Shown here piece by piece: positions 16,999 through 25,358 of a DNA stretch of 64,000 nt. The notes beneath the pieces are model-generated. The model saw only the letters and a program-made list of their open reading frames with translations, was not told the DNA's origin and did no database searches. The stretch covers positions 186,001-250,000 of the forward strand of contig JACKFD010000001.1 in NCBI GenBank assembly GCA_020632655.1, read 5' to 3'. The stretch's first letter is position 1, and each line of letters starts with the position of its first letter. The stretch is from Spirochaetaceae bacterium (lineage in GTDB: Bacteria; Myxococcota_A; UBA9160; UBA4427). Made by a program: the position numbers and the translations under genes.

Positions 16999-17937
16999 AT
17001 GGCTCATCCGAGACGCTTCCGCTTCGGGGTCAAGCTGCGGCAGGCCGACTCCTACGAGGCGTTGGCCGAGCGGGCGCGACGGATCGAGGCCGCGGGCTAC
17101 TCGACGCTGCTCCTCTCGGATCATTTCTGGGAGGTGCTCGCGCCGATCCCGACCGCGGCGGCGGTCGCTGCGGCGACGCGTACGCTCCGCGTGGGCACGA
17201 ACGTGCTGGGCAACGACTTCCGGCATCCGGCGCTGCTCGCAAAGGAGATCGCGACCCTCGACGTGCTCTCGGGCGGACGCGTGGAGCTCGGCATCGGAGC
17301 GGGCTGGCGGGCGGAGGACTACCGGCAGACCGGGCTCCCGATGGATCGGCCGGGGCTGCGGATCGAACGGCTCGCGGAGTCGATCGAGGTGTTGCGTGGC
17401 TTGTGGCGCGGCAAGTCCTTCGTGCATCACGGCCCGCACTACCGGATCGACGGGCTCGCCGGCTGGCCGCGTCCCGTGCAGCCGCAGGGGCCGCCGATCC
17501 TGGTGGGCGGAGGCGGCCGCCGCCTGCTCGGCGTCGCGGCGCGCCAGGCCGACATCGTCGGCATCAACCCCATCGCCGCGTCGGGCGTCCACGACAGCGC
17601 GACCAATCACGATGCGACGCCCGAGGCGACCGACCGCAAGCTCGCCTGGGTGCGCGAGGCAGCGGGGGCGCGCTTCGAGACCCTCGAGCTCTCGATGAAC
17701 GCGTACCTCGCGCGGGTGACGGAGGAGCGGGGTGCGGCGGAGCGACTCCTCTCCGAGCGCTTCGATCTACCGCCCGCGGAGGCCGTCCACGTGCCCTACG
17801 GCTGGGTCGGCCCGATCGAGGCGATCGCGGAGCGGCTGCAGGGCTTCCGCGAGCGGTGGGGCGTCTCGTACTGGGTCGTGCAGGAGGAGCAGGCGGAGGC
17901 CCTCGCGCCGCTGGTCGCGCGGCTCGCGGGTCGCTGA
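16999..17937 (+). CDS. LLM-class (F420-dependent type) oxidoreductase
   Basis: 312 residues, luciferase-like TIM barrel of the short, TIGR03621-like F420-dependent group: RFGVKLRQADSYEALAERA at the N-terminus, LLLSDHFW, LRVGTNVLGNDFRHPALLAKE, GRVELGIGAGW and PILVGGGGRRLL. Enzymes of this group use cofactor F420 or FMN to reduce or oxygenate substrates. ATG at 16999 follows an AGGAGGG ribosome binding site. Diverges from the MaoC pair and converges with the Rieske oxygenase (51 bp between stops). Substrate unknown; the neighbourhood of hydratases and oxygenases fits acyl or steroid-like catabolism (inference). Confidence 0.9.
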   Translation: MAHPRRFRFGVKLRQADSYEALAERARRIEAAGYSTLLLSDHFWEVLAPIPTAAAVAAATRTLRVGTNVLGNDFRHPALLAKEIATLDVLSGGRVELGIGAGWRAEDYRQTGLPMDRPGLRIERLAESIEVLRGLWRGKSFVHHGPHYRIDGLAGWPRPVQPQGPPILVGGGGRRLLGVAARQADIVGINPIAASGVHDSATNHDATPEATDRKLAWVREAAGARFETLELSMNAYLARVTEERGAAERLLSERFDLPPAEAVHVPYGWVGPIEAIAERLQGFRERWGVSYWVVQEEQAEALAPLVARLAGR

Positions 17938-17988
17938 TCGGCTGCTCGGATCGTGTCGCCCCCACGCGGCGCCGGGGGCACGCCGCGC

Positions 17989-19014
17989 TCAGCGGTAGGC
18001 GGCCGCCGGGTCGGCCCGCGGAAAGCGTGCGACCCACTCCATGTAGCGGGCCATCGCCTGGTCCTCCGCGACGAGCGCCCCGGCCCGGAAGCGGATGCCC
18101 TGCAGCGTGCGGGCGTCGTCGGCGAGCAGGCCGTCGCCGAGGGCCTCCTGCTCGGCGATCTGCTTCCGGCGCTCTTCCGCGCTCGCCACCTCGCTCTTCG
18201 GCACGCAGGCGACGTAGTAGGTCTGACAGGTCCGCCCGATCGGCGTCGACGTGAAGAGGCCGACGGTCGTCGTGTCGGCGACGGTCGAGAAGGATACGAC
18301 GTTCGTACCCGAGACGCGGATGCGCTGTTGGAAGCGGCCCGTCGCGGGGGAGTCGAAGTCGAGGTCGAGCTCGATCCGATGGTCGTCGAGGTAGCGGATC
18401 TCGCGCGGATCGAAGTCGAACTCGAAGCCGTGCACGTAGCGCAGGTGCATGAAGTCGAAGGTGTTGCCGATCGAGAGCCAGGGGGCGATCTCGAAGACGT
18501 TCGTGCGACGCGCGTGGAACTCGAGATCGTCCTCCGAGTAGTCGCGGACCTCGGGCGGGCCGAAACGGGGACGCTCGCCGTTGTAGGCCCAGACGAGGCC
18601 GAAGCGCTCGCTCGCGGGATAGGCGTGGACGCGAGCGCCGGGCGGGATCCGGCCCTGCGAGGGGATCGACGCGCAGGCACCGTCGGCGGCGAAGCGGAAA
18701 TGGTGATAGGCGCAGCGGACCTCGTCGTCGACCACGTCGCCGAGCGCGAGGTCCGCGCCCATGTGCGGGCAGGTCGCGGTCAGGACGACCGGCTCGGCCG
18801 AGGCGCGTCGGTAGACGACGATGCGTCCGCCGAGGAAGTCGCAGCCGTAGGGCCGGTCCGGACCGACATCCTCCGACAGCGCGACGGCGTACCAGCCCTC
18901 CGGCTGTGGCTCCTCCGGACGCACGACGGCGTCGAGGCGCCGCCAGTCGATCGGCGCACCCGGCGGCTCGGCGGCCGTGCGGGCATGGCGGGCATCGACG
19001 CTCGGATCGCTCAT
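17989..19014 (-). CDS. Rieske non-haem iron oxygenase
   Basis: 341 residues. Rieske [2Fe-2S] ligands are CPH and CAYH about 20 residues apart (about residues 82-104). The C-terminal catalytic domain has the mononuclear iron motif N-x2-D-x2-H-x4-H, seen as NTFDFMHLRYVH. The layout with a single alpha subunit resembles KshA-type and cholesterol 7-desaturase-like monooxygenases more than two-subunit aromatic dioxygenases. ATG at 19014. No ferredoxin reductase is adjacent. It lies 203 bp downstream of the Aat-like operon. It would hydroxylate or desaturate a hydrophobic ring substrate; identity unknown. Confidence 0.92.
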   Translation of the reverse strand: MSDPSVDARHARTAAEPPGAPIDWRRLDAVVRPEEPQPEGWYAVALSEDVGPDRPYGCDFLGGRIVVYRRASAEPVVLTATCPHMGADLALGDVVDDEVRCAYHHFRFAADGACASIPSQGRIPPGARVHAYPASERFGLVWAYNGERPRFGPPEVRDYSEDDLEFHARRTNVFEIAPWLSIGNTFDFMHLRYVHGFEFDFDPREIRYLDDHRIELDLDFDSPATGRFQQRIRVSGTNVVSFSTVADTTTVGLFTSTPIGRTCQTYYVACVPKSEVASAEERRKQIAEQEALGDGLLADDARTLQGIRFRAGALVAEDQAMARYMEWVARFPRADPAAAYR

Positions 19015-19217
19015 GGCACCTCCCGACGGATCCGCGAGCACTCCCTCTCGGCACTTCGTCCCACCGAGCGCAAAGCCGGATCCGGGGCCGAGCGTAGTGC
19101 GTCTCGAAGCGCCGGCACATCGCACCGGTCGCGCCCCGCCCGGCGCCCCACCCGGCGGCCCGGCCGGCGGAACGCGGACCCCCGGGCTCGCGAGCATCCG
19201 CCGCCACCGGCGTGCGT

Positions 19218-19988
19218 CTAGACGAGCGGATGGGGTACCGCCACGTCCCGCGCGCGGATCCAGCGGCGCAGGAAGGTCTGGCGCGGCAGGATGCGTGCCC
19301 CGAGCGCGATCTTGTAGGCCGGATCGGGGTGACCCATGTTCCAGAACGCATAGCCCGAGGCGGCGAGTCGCTCCGCGAGCAGCACCTGTTGGAGCGTGCC
19401 GAAATGCCGCCAGCTCCGATCGGGTCGGGTGCAGAAGCCCGACAGGCTCGTGTAGGTGCTGCCGAGCGAGTAGCCGAGCTCGCCCGCCACGAGTCGTCGG
19501 TCCTCGCGGGCCCGCAGCTCGATCGCGTGGAGGGAGAAGCCGCCCACGCGATGGCCCGTGCGAGGCAGGTTCTCGAGCAGCTCGCGGTAGGGCACGGTCA
19601 GCCAGGTCTCGGGGGCGTGATAGGCGAGCAGCCGCTCGACGACCTCGTCGACGTCGGGCGTCACACGCAGCTCGATCGCCTCGCGCTCGAGGCGGCCCGA
19701 ACGCAGCAGGCGGCGCAGCTGCCGGGAGCGATGCAGGTCCGGCCAGTCGAGCACGGCGTACTCGCGCTGCATCTCGGGGATCAGCACGGCGCCGATCTCC
19801 GGATGTTCGTAGGAGATCGAGATGAATCCGGCGTAGGCGAGGGCGACGTAGAAGTCGGGATCCCAATGCTGCGACCAGTAGTAGACCTGGCCGAGATCGG
19901 CGTAGACATGGGTCTCGAGGATCTCCTCGTGCAGGGAGATCGGCGAGATCGGCAGGATGCGGGTGCCTTCTTCCTCTTCTTCACTCAC
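19218..19988 (-). CDS. Leucyl/phenylalanyl-tRNA-protein transferase-like protein
   Basis: 256 residues. The C-terminal half follows the plan of Aat, the N-degron transferase: LVAGELGYSLGSTYTSLSGF corresponds to the Aat G-G-x-x-G-x-x-x-G motif, and the later YKIALGARILPRQTFLRRW to its H-L-x-S-L-G-A-x-x-I-x-R block. The usual N-terminal PNGLLA-type start is absent and the WSQHWDPDFYVALAYAGFI region replaces it. Canonical Aat moves Leu or Phe from tRNA to N-terminal Arg/Lys for ClpAP degradation; this is a divergent relative, so activity is unproven. GTG start at 19988, 19 bp after the 4TM gene; last gene of a four-gene operon. Confidence 0.7.
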   Translation of the reverse strand: MSEEEEEGTRILPISPISLHEEILETHVYADLGQVYYWSQHWDPDFYVALAYAGFISISYEHPEIGAVLIPEMQREYAVLDWPDLHRSRQLRRLLRSGRLEREAIELRVTPDVDEVVERLLAYHAPETWLTVPYRELLENLPRTGHRVGGFSLHAIELRAREDRRLVAGELGYSLGSTYTSLSGFCTRPDRSWRHFGTLQQVLLAERLAASGYAFWNMGHPDPAYKIALGARILPRQTFLRRWIRARDVAVPHPLV

Positions 19989-20007
19989 GCTGGCTGCAGC
20001 GCTCCGG

Positions 20008-20391
20008 TCAGGAGCGCTCCTCGCGGCGCATCACGACGACCTCGTAGCGGCCCTGCTCGCCGATGAATCCGTTGCCGATCCAGCCGGTCAGGCCGACGAT
20101 CAGCGCGCCGAGGAGCGCCGAGCCGAAGCCCGCGATCCGCATGCCCTCGAGCAGCCAGGCCACGAGTCCGAGCATGCCGGCGTTGATCACCCAGAGGAAG
20201 AGGCCGAGGGAGAGCAGCGTGATCGGCAGGGTCAGGAAGACGGCGACCGGGCGGACGACGGCGTTCACGATCCCGAGCCAGAGCGCCGCCCAGAGCAGCG
20301 TCGGCGTGTCGTCGACGACGATGCCGGGCACGAGTCGCGCGGCGAGCCAGATGCCCACGGCAGTGATCAGGAAGCGGATCAGGAATCCCAC
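20008..20391 (-). CDS. Phage-holin superfamily IV type membrane protein
   Basis: 127 residues with four hydrophobic helices and the family core FLIRFLITAVGIWLAARLVPG and NAVVRPVAVFLTLP. PF04020-type proteins are named after holins but are widespread chromosomal inner-membrane proteins of unknown function; no phage genes are near. GTG at 20391 is preferred over GTG at 20421 because GGGAGG lies 5-6 bp upstream. That start overlaps the preceding gene by 13 bp. Third gene of the START-GGCT-4TM-Aat-like operon. Confidence 0.85.
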   Translation of the reverse strand: MGFLIRFLITAVGIWLAARLVPGIVVDDTPTLLWAALWLGIVNAVVRPVAVFLTLPITLLSLGLFLWVINAGMLGLVAWLLEGMRIAGFGSALLGALIVGLTGWIGNGFIGEQGRYEVVVMRREERS

Positions 20392-20849
20392 GACGTCCTC
20401 CCTTCGTCCGGGAGCGCCCACGCGTCATCGGCCGCTCCGACTCGTTCGGCCAGGTGCGCCCGCCAGTCGCCACTCGGGATGCGATCGCGGGCATCCGGCA
20501 CGCGATTGTAGACGTAGACCCAGGCCCGGGTGTCGGCGGGCTCGACCAGATCCAGCGACTCGCGCAGGTAGAGCGACTCGCGCCGCCGAATCGGATCGTA
20601 GTCCTCGAATTCGTCGAGGATCGCCACGACCGACGGATCGAGCACGGCGAAGAGCTCCGCCACGACCCGTCCATCGCCGTGACGGAGCGCCGGGTAGTCG
20701 ACGCAGTCGTAGAGCTCGCCCTCGATCGTGCAGGGACCGACGAAGCGCAGACGATCCGTGATGCGGAGCTTCTCCTGGGCGCCCAGCCCGCGCATGAGCG
20801 AGCCGTAGAAGGCGATCCAATCGCCCGCCCGCGGCGCTCCGTCGCTCAT
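20379..20849 (-). CDS. Gamma-glutamylcyclotransferase (GGACT-like) family protein
   Basis: 156 residues with the family's N-terminal FYGSLMRG substrate loop (YGSL motif, about residues 15-20), GELYDCVDYPAL and the catalytic acidic residue in DEFEDYDP. Family members cyclise gamma-glutamyl amines or peptides, releasing 5-oxoproline. The ATG at 20849 overlaps the stop of the START-domain gene as ATGA, indicating coupling. Cytoplasmic. The true substrate is unknown. Confidence 0.85.
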   Translation of the reverse strand: MSDGAPRAGDWIAFYGSLMRGLGAQEKLRITDRLRFVGPCTIEGELYDCVDYPALRHGDGRVVAELFAVLDPSVVAILDEFEDYDPIRRRESLYLRESLDLVEPADTRAWVYVYNRVPDARDRIPSGDWRAHLAERVGAADDAWALPDEGRTSWDS

Positions 20850-21481
20850 GGCTTCCGCCCGACCCGCGCGCGCAGGTTGGTCAGTGCCTCGAAGGGCGTC
20901 CCCACGATGCGCGCGTTGACCAGCCAGTCGGGCAGTCCGCCGCCCGGGTCGAGGTGCATCGCGAACGTCACGCGCGTGCGACGGCCCCCGTCGAGGGGCT
21001 CGAGGGCCCAGCTGCCCTGCGCCACCCGGATGCGGACACGGCCCGGCTGCTCGGGATGGAAGGTCGGATCGGCGACGATCGCGATCCGGATCGCACCCGT
21101 GTCGGAGTCGCGCAGGGAGGTCGTGCGCAGCACGTGATCCCGGTCCGAGAGCGGCCAGGGGGCATCGAGCACCGAGTAGCGGACCGAGGAGCGCTCGTTC
21201 CGCTCGAGCAGTCGGGACTCGAGCGTATCGGGGAACCAATCGCGGAATCCTTCCACGTCCTGCAGCACGGCGAAGACGGCCTCGACGGAGGCGTCGACCT
21301 CGGCCCGGCCCCGGAACTCCACGACGCCGGAGCCGGGAACCGGCCGAGTATGGACATCGATCCCGTCGGCCTGCTTCGCGAGCTGCCAGTCGTCGCTTCC
21401 GGTCGCCTCGACCCGACCCACCATGAGGGGGACGGCGAGCAGGCCGATCAGGATCGGGACGACCGATCCCAGCAGTCTCAT
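20846..21481 (-). CDS. Exported START-domain protein
   Basis: 211 residues: N-terminal signal peptide (MRLLGSVVPILIGLLAVPLMVG) and a START/SRPBCC lipid-binding fold with the usual VEAVFAVLQDVEGFRDWFPD, W-P-L-S-D-R-D and DGGRRTRVTF landmarks. START domains bind lipids or sterols in a deep pocket. Periplasmic location is inferred from the signal. First gene of the four-gene minus-strand operon; its stop overlaps the next start by 4 bp. The combination with oxygenases nearby is suggestive of lipid handling, but no specific ligand can be named. Confidence 0.85.
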   Translation of the reverse strand: MRLLGSVVPILIGLLAVPLMVGRVEATGSDDWQLAKQADGIDVHTRPVPGSGVVEFRGRAEVDASVEAVFAVLQDVEGFRDWFPDTLESRLLERNERSSVRYSVLDAPWPLSDRDHVLRTTSLRDSDTGAIRIAIVADPTFHPEQPGRVRIRVAQGSWALEPLDGGRRTRVTFAMHLDPGGGLPDWLVNARIVGTPFEALTNLRARVGRKP

Positions 21482-21538
21482 GCGGGGCTCTCCTGTCTGG
21501 CGCGATCCGAGGAGTCTACCCCCGAGACCCCGCGCGAG

Positions 21539-23044
21539 TCACGCGTGCATCGGCGGACGCCGCTCCGCCCACGGACGCGCGGCCTCGAGCTCGTAGGCCA
21601 GCGCGAGCAGTCGCGCCTCGTCGCCGCGCTTCGCGACGAACTGGCTCCCGATCGGCAGACCGTCGGCGCTCCAGGCGAGCGGCACCGACATCGCCGGATG
21701 CCCCGTCGCGTTCCACATCGGCGTGTACGACACGTAGTCGACGAGCGCCTCGAAGACCTGCTCGTAGGGGAGCGTGCCGGCCTGCTCGCCGAGCCGGATC
21801 GGCGGTCGACGCAGGACGGGCGAGAGGAGCAGGTCGTGGCGATCGAAGAGACGGTCGAGGCGCGTCGTGTAGCCCTCGAAGAAGCGGGCGGCGCGCGGTA
21901 GCGCGTCGGGGCCCGCGCGCCGGAATCGCTCCGCCATCCCGATCGTCACCGGCTCGAGCACACTCGTCGGGTCGAGCCCCTGCGCTTCGACCCGGTCGAG
22001 CAGATCCGCCGGGATCGAGGTCCACAGGTCGAGGAAATGCTCCGCGAAGGCCTCGCCCTCGAAGTCCGGCTCGATCGCGACGACCTCGTGTCCCAGCGCC
22101 TCGCAGAGCGCGGCCGTCCCTTCCAGCGCCGACCCGACCGCCGGCTCCGCCTCTCGGCCGTAGGCATTGCGCGTGAAGAAACCGATCCGCAGCCGCTCGG
22201 GCGATGGCCCCTCGACCCAGGGCAGGGGGGCGAAGGGGGCTCCGGGGTCGCGTCGCTGTACGAGCGTCGAGTAGGCCGCCGTGTCGCGAACGCTGCGACT
22301 CACGCAATGCTTCATGCTCAGCTCGACGACGCGTTTCGGCTCGTCGCTCCGGTTGCGGCCGCGACTCGGCTTCAGTCCGAAGACCCCGCAGCAGGAAGCG
22401 GGTACGCGGATCGAGCCGCCGCCGTCGGAGGCCTGGGCGAGCGGGAGCATGCCGGCGGCGACCGCCGCGGCCGCGCCGCCCGAAGAGCCTCCGGTCGAGT
22501 GTTCGAGGCTCCAGGGATTGCGGCAGGGCCCCAGGGCCGCGGACTCGGTCGTCGCGACGAGCCCGAACTCGGGCGTGTTGGTCTTGCCGAGGACGACGAA
22601 GCCCGCCTCGACGAGGCTTGCTACGTGCGCGGAGCTGCGGCGCGAGACGTAGTCGGCGAAGAGTCGCGAGCCCATCGACTTCGGCGTGCCCTCGAGGTCG
22701 TCGAGGTCCTTGAGCAGCAGGGGCACGCCTCGAAAGGGGCCCGGCGGCAGCGGGCGTACGGTCTCTCGCGCCTCGCGCAGGGCGCGCTCGAAGAAGCGTG
22801 TGGTGACGGCATTGATCGGCCCGTCGCGGGCCTCGATCCGCCGGATCGTGGCGAGCACCAGCTCGGCGGGCGTGACCTCGCCCGAGCGCACGCGGGCGGC
22901 CTGGTCGAGGGCGTCGCCGGCGAGGACGTCCTCGTCCGATCGTTGCGTCTCGGCGGGGGGCGGCGACCCGGCGCAGCCGGCCAGAGCAGTGGCCGTGGCC
23001 GCGGCGCCCGTTCGCAGGAAATCGCGTCGTGTGATCCCGCGCAT
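21539..23044 (-). CDS. Tat-exported amidase (amidase-signature family)
   Basis: 501 residues. The N-terminus MRGITRRDFLRTGAAATATALAGCAG is a twin-arginine signal with a lipobox-like LAGC, so the enzyme is probably exported folded and may be lipidated. The amidase-signature triad is present: Lys in LLLKDLDD, the cis-Ser region STGGSSGGAAAAVAAG and the nucleophile Ser in DGGGSIRVPAS. The layout resembles GatA/fatty-acid-amide-hydrolase homologues, but there is no GatB or GatC and the Tat signal rules out tRNA amidation. It hydrolyses an amide in the periplasm; substrate unknown. ATG at 23044; 57 bp from the START gene upstream region. Confidence 0.92.
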   Translation of the reverse strand: MRGITRRDFLRTGAAATATALAGCAGSPPPAETQRSDEDVLAGDALDQAARVRSGEVTPAELVLATIRRIEARDGPINAVTTRFFERALREARETVRPLPPGPFRGVPLLLKDLDDLEGTPKSMGSRLFADYVSRRSSAHVASLVEAGFVVLGKTNTPEFGLVATTESAALGPCRNPWSLEHSTGGSSGGAAAAVAAGMLPLAQASDGGGSIRVPASCCGVFGLKPSRGRNRSDEPKRVVELSMKHCVSRSVRDTAAYSTLVQRRDPGAPFAPLPWVEGPSPERLRIGFFTRNAYGREAEPAVGSALEGTAALCEALGHEVVAIEPDFEGEAFAEHFLDLWTSIPADLLDRVEAQGLDPTSVLEPVTIGMAERFRRAGPDALPRAARFFEGYTTRLDRLFDRHDLLLSPVLRRPPIRLGEQAGTLPYEQVFEALVDYVSYTPMWNATGHPAMSVPLAWSADGLPIGSQFVAKRGDEARLLALAYELEAARPWAERRPPMHA

Positions 23045-23162
23045 GTCGTGGTCTCCTGCGGCGTCCGCCGGACGGGGTGTGCTCGGACGTTCCCGCACGG
23101 CGCGGGCGATCGCAACGCATCCGTGTCGGCGCGGGCCGCGCGCGCCGTCCGCAGTCCGGGTC

Positions 23163-23234
23163 CGCGTGTCGGATGGCGCGCCATCCTCGTTCCGGGCCCG
23201 CGTGTCGGATTGCGCGCCATCCTCGTTCCGGATC
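23163..23234. repeat. Tandem repeat, 36-bp unit, two copies
   Basis: Two copies of a 36-bp unit beginning CGCGTGTCGGAT and ending with ATCCTCGTTCCGG, at 23163-23198 and 23199-23234, with only three or four differences. Located in the 273-bp divergent region between the amidase and SDR genes, upstream of the SDR start. Confidence 0.88.
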
Positions 23235-23317
23235 CGCTCGCGGTGCGTGAGGCGACGGCCTACCGTTGCGCCCCGCCGGATGCACCGCGTCCCATCGTCC
23301 GAAGGAGCTGCCCGCGC

Positions 23318-24121
23318 ATGTCCCGTCTCGCCGGAAAGGTCGCCATCATCACGGGGTCCGCCCGCGGAACCGGGGAGGAGGCGGCGCGCCTCTTCGTCGC
23401 CGAGGGCGCGCGGGTGGTCGTCGCCGACGTGCTGGAAGAAGAGGGGCGTGCGGTCGCCTCGGATCTCGGCGACGCCGCCTGCTTCGTCCGGCACGACGTG
23501 ACGAGCGAGGCGAGCTGGAACGCGGTCGTCGCGGCGACGCAGGAACGCTTCGGGGCGCCGACCGTGCTCGTGAACAACGCCGGACTGCTCCACATCCGCG
23601 CGCTCCTCGAGACCGAGGCCACCGACGTCGAGCGCTTGTGGCGCGTGAATCAGCTCGGTCCCTTCCTCGGCTGCAAGGCGGTGGCGAAGGCGATGCAGGC
23701 GGCGGAGGGTGGCTCGATCGTGAACGTCTCGTCGGTCGATGGGCTGTCGGCGAAGAACGGGCTCGCGGCCTACTCGCCGACGAAGTGGGGGCTGCGGGGG
23801 CTGACCCGGGTGGCCGCCCTCGAGCTCGGTCAGATGGGCATCCGCGTGAATGCGGTCTGCCCGGAGGCGGGCGGGCCAGGCATGCGGCGCGAGTTTATGC
23901 CCGAGAACATCGACCCGATGCTCACCCTCGCGCTCACCCACGACGTGATCCCGCACAACAAGACGCGACCGGGCATCGAGATCATCCGCGACATCGCGCG
24001 CATGATCCTCTTCCTCGCCTCGGACGAGAGTCTGTCCTGCACGGGCGGCGACTATCCGGTCGATGCGGGCTGGACCGCGGGCCGACGCTTGAAGCACAGC
24101 CCCGGCTATCGGCCGGACTGA
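23318..24121 (+). CDS. Short-chain dehydrogenase/reductase
   Basis: 267-residue classical SDR. Cofactor loop TGSARGTG (TGxxxGxG), NNAG motif after the fourth strand, catalytic Ser in VSSVDG and the YSPTK (YxxxK) pair; C-terminal GGDYPVDAGW. Acidic residue at the end of strand 2 (VVADVLE) suggests NAD(H) preference. Family resemblance is to 3-alpha/20-beta-hydroxysteroid dehydrogenase-like SDRs, but substrates in this family are hard to predict. ATG at 23318 follows GAAGGAG. The 3' end overlaps the convergent methyltransferase gene by 16 bp. Confidence 0.93.
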   Translation: MSRLAGKVAIITGSARGTGEEAARLFVAEGARVVVADVLEEEGRAVASDLGDAACFVRHDVTSEASWNAVVAATQERFGAPTVLVNNAGLLHIRALLETEATDVERLWRVNQLGPFLGCKAVAKAMQAAEGGSIVNVSSVDGLSAKNGLAAYSPTKWGLRGLTRVAALELGQMGIRVNAVCPEAGGPGMRREFMPENIDPMLTLALTHDVIPHNKTRPGIEIIRDIARMILFLASDESLSCTGGDYPVDAGWTAGRRLKHSPGYRPD

Positions 24122-25287
24122 TCCGTCCCGGCGGTCGTCGGCGCGCGGGCCGCGATGCACTTCGCGAGGTAGCCCGTCGACGACTCGATCGCCTCGAAGC
24201 CGGCGTCCGCCAGCAGCCCCTCCATCGGGTTCGCGGCGTAGTGCGCGTAGTAGGGCTCGTGGAACTCGCGTGGGAAGACGTCGAGCGCCCAGTCGAGCTC
24301 CGGGACGTCGCCCCGCTGCAGCGAGTCGACGAGACCGAAGAAGCCGCCGGGCTTCAGCACCCGGAGCGCCTCCTCGAGCGCGAGCTCGCGCACGGGCAGC
24401 GGCAGCTCGTGGAAGAGGAAGACCGAGTAGACGGCGTCGAAGCGTCTGTCGGCGAAGTCGAGGTCCGCGGCATCGCCCTGCAGACACTCGACGCGCGGGA
24501 AGCCTCGCAGCTGCTCGCGCGCGAAGCGCGTGTAGGGCGGACTCAGGTCGATGCAGGTGATGCGCGCCTCGGGAAAGGCACGCGCGACCGAGCGCGTTGC
24601 GCCACCCGTACCCGAGCCCAGCTCGAGCAGGCGCAGCCCGCGACCCCGGGTCTCCCCCAGATGCGCCTTCATCGGGGCGAGCACGAGCCGCCGCATGGCG
24701 TCGGCGCCGCCGCGGAAGAGCAGCTCGACCTGGTGCTCGTAGAGATCCGCCGAGCGCTCGCTCAGGTAGCCGTCCGTCTGGTAGTGGAAGTTGCGTCGGT
24801 AGTAGCCCGGGAGCTCCGAGAGCCAGCCCCGTGCCTCGGCACCGAAGTCGCGGGCGTCGTGTCGCCGCTTGCGCCGGGCGACCCGCGCGCTGTCGCCCAG
24901 GATGCGCAGCAGTCGCGCGCCGTGGCCGACGGGGTCGATCGGCGCGAGGACCGAGAGCGGCATCGTCCCGCGCCCGATCTCCGCCGCGTCCTGCTCGAGC
25001 AGCGCGCGCAGCCGCGCGGCGAGCGTCTCGATCGCGCCCGCCGGCGGTCGGATCGCGGGCCGTGCCTGGCCCGCCGCCCGCTGCAGCCAGAACAGGGGCA
25101 GGCTCTCCGCCATGAAGAGCCCCGTGCGCAGCGAGTGGAGGCCGAGGGCCAGCGCCTCGGTCGGCCGTTCGAGGGCCCAGCGCGGGTCGAGGTCGCGGAT
25201 CGACCGGGCGGGCCGCGCCGCGGTCGGCGCCCGCGACGCTCCGGCCGATCGGGCCCGCCGACGCGGTCGCTTCACTTCCGCCGTCAT
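24106..25287 (-). CDS. SAM-dependent methyltransferase
   Basis: 393 residues. A basic, disordered N-terminus (about 30 residues) and a 170-residue helical region precede a class I methyltransferase domain: motif I LLELGSGTGG (about residue 219), the acidic end of strand 2 ITCIDLS, GDAADLDF, and FDAVYSVFLFHELP followed by LEEALRVLKPGG. The helical N-terminal part is typical of a family of uncharacterised bacterial methyltransferases. ATG at 25287 with AGGAGGAAC upstream. Substrate unknown. Converges with the SDR. Confidence 0.88.
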   Translation of the reverse strand: MTAEVKRPRRRARSAGASRAPTAARPARSIRDLDPRWALERPTEALALGLHSLRTGLFMAESLPLFWLQRAAGQARPAIRPPAGAIETLAARLRALLEQDAAEIGRGTMPLSVLAPIDPVGHGARLLRILGDSARVARRKRRHDARDFGAEARGWLSELPGYYRRNFHYQTDGYLSERSADLYEHQVELLFRGGADAMRRLVLAPMKAHLGETRGRGLRLLELGSGTGGATRSVARAFPEARITCIDLSPPYTRFAREQLRGFPRVECLQGDAADLDFADRRFDAVYSVFLFHELPLPVRELALEEALRVLKPGGFFGLVDSLQRGDVPELDWALDVFPREFHEPYYAHYAANPMEGLLADAGFEAIESSTGYLAKCIAARAPTTAGTDQSGR

Positions 25288-25358
25288 CGCGATCGTTCCT
25301 CCTCGGGACGCGTGCGGCGCGGAGTCTAGTCCCCACGAACGGCGCGTGCGGCGGGAGG

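Noticed and set aside
20008..20391. Holin-like gene as a prophage trace
   Set aside because: Superfamily IV 'holin' proteins are common chromosomal membrane proteins, and no phage structural, integrase or lysis genes surround it.
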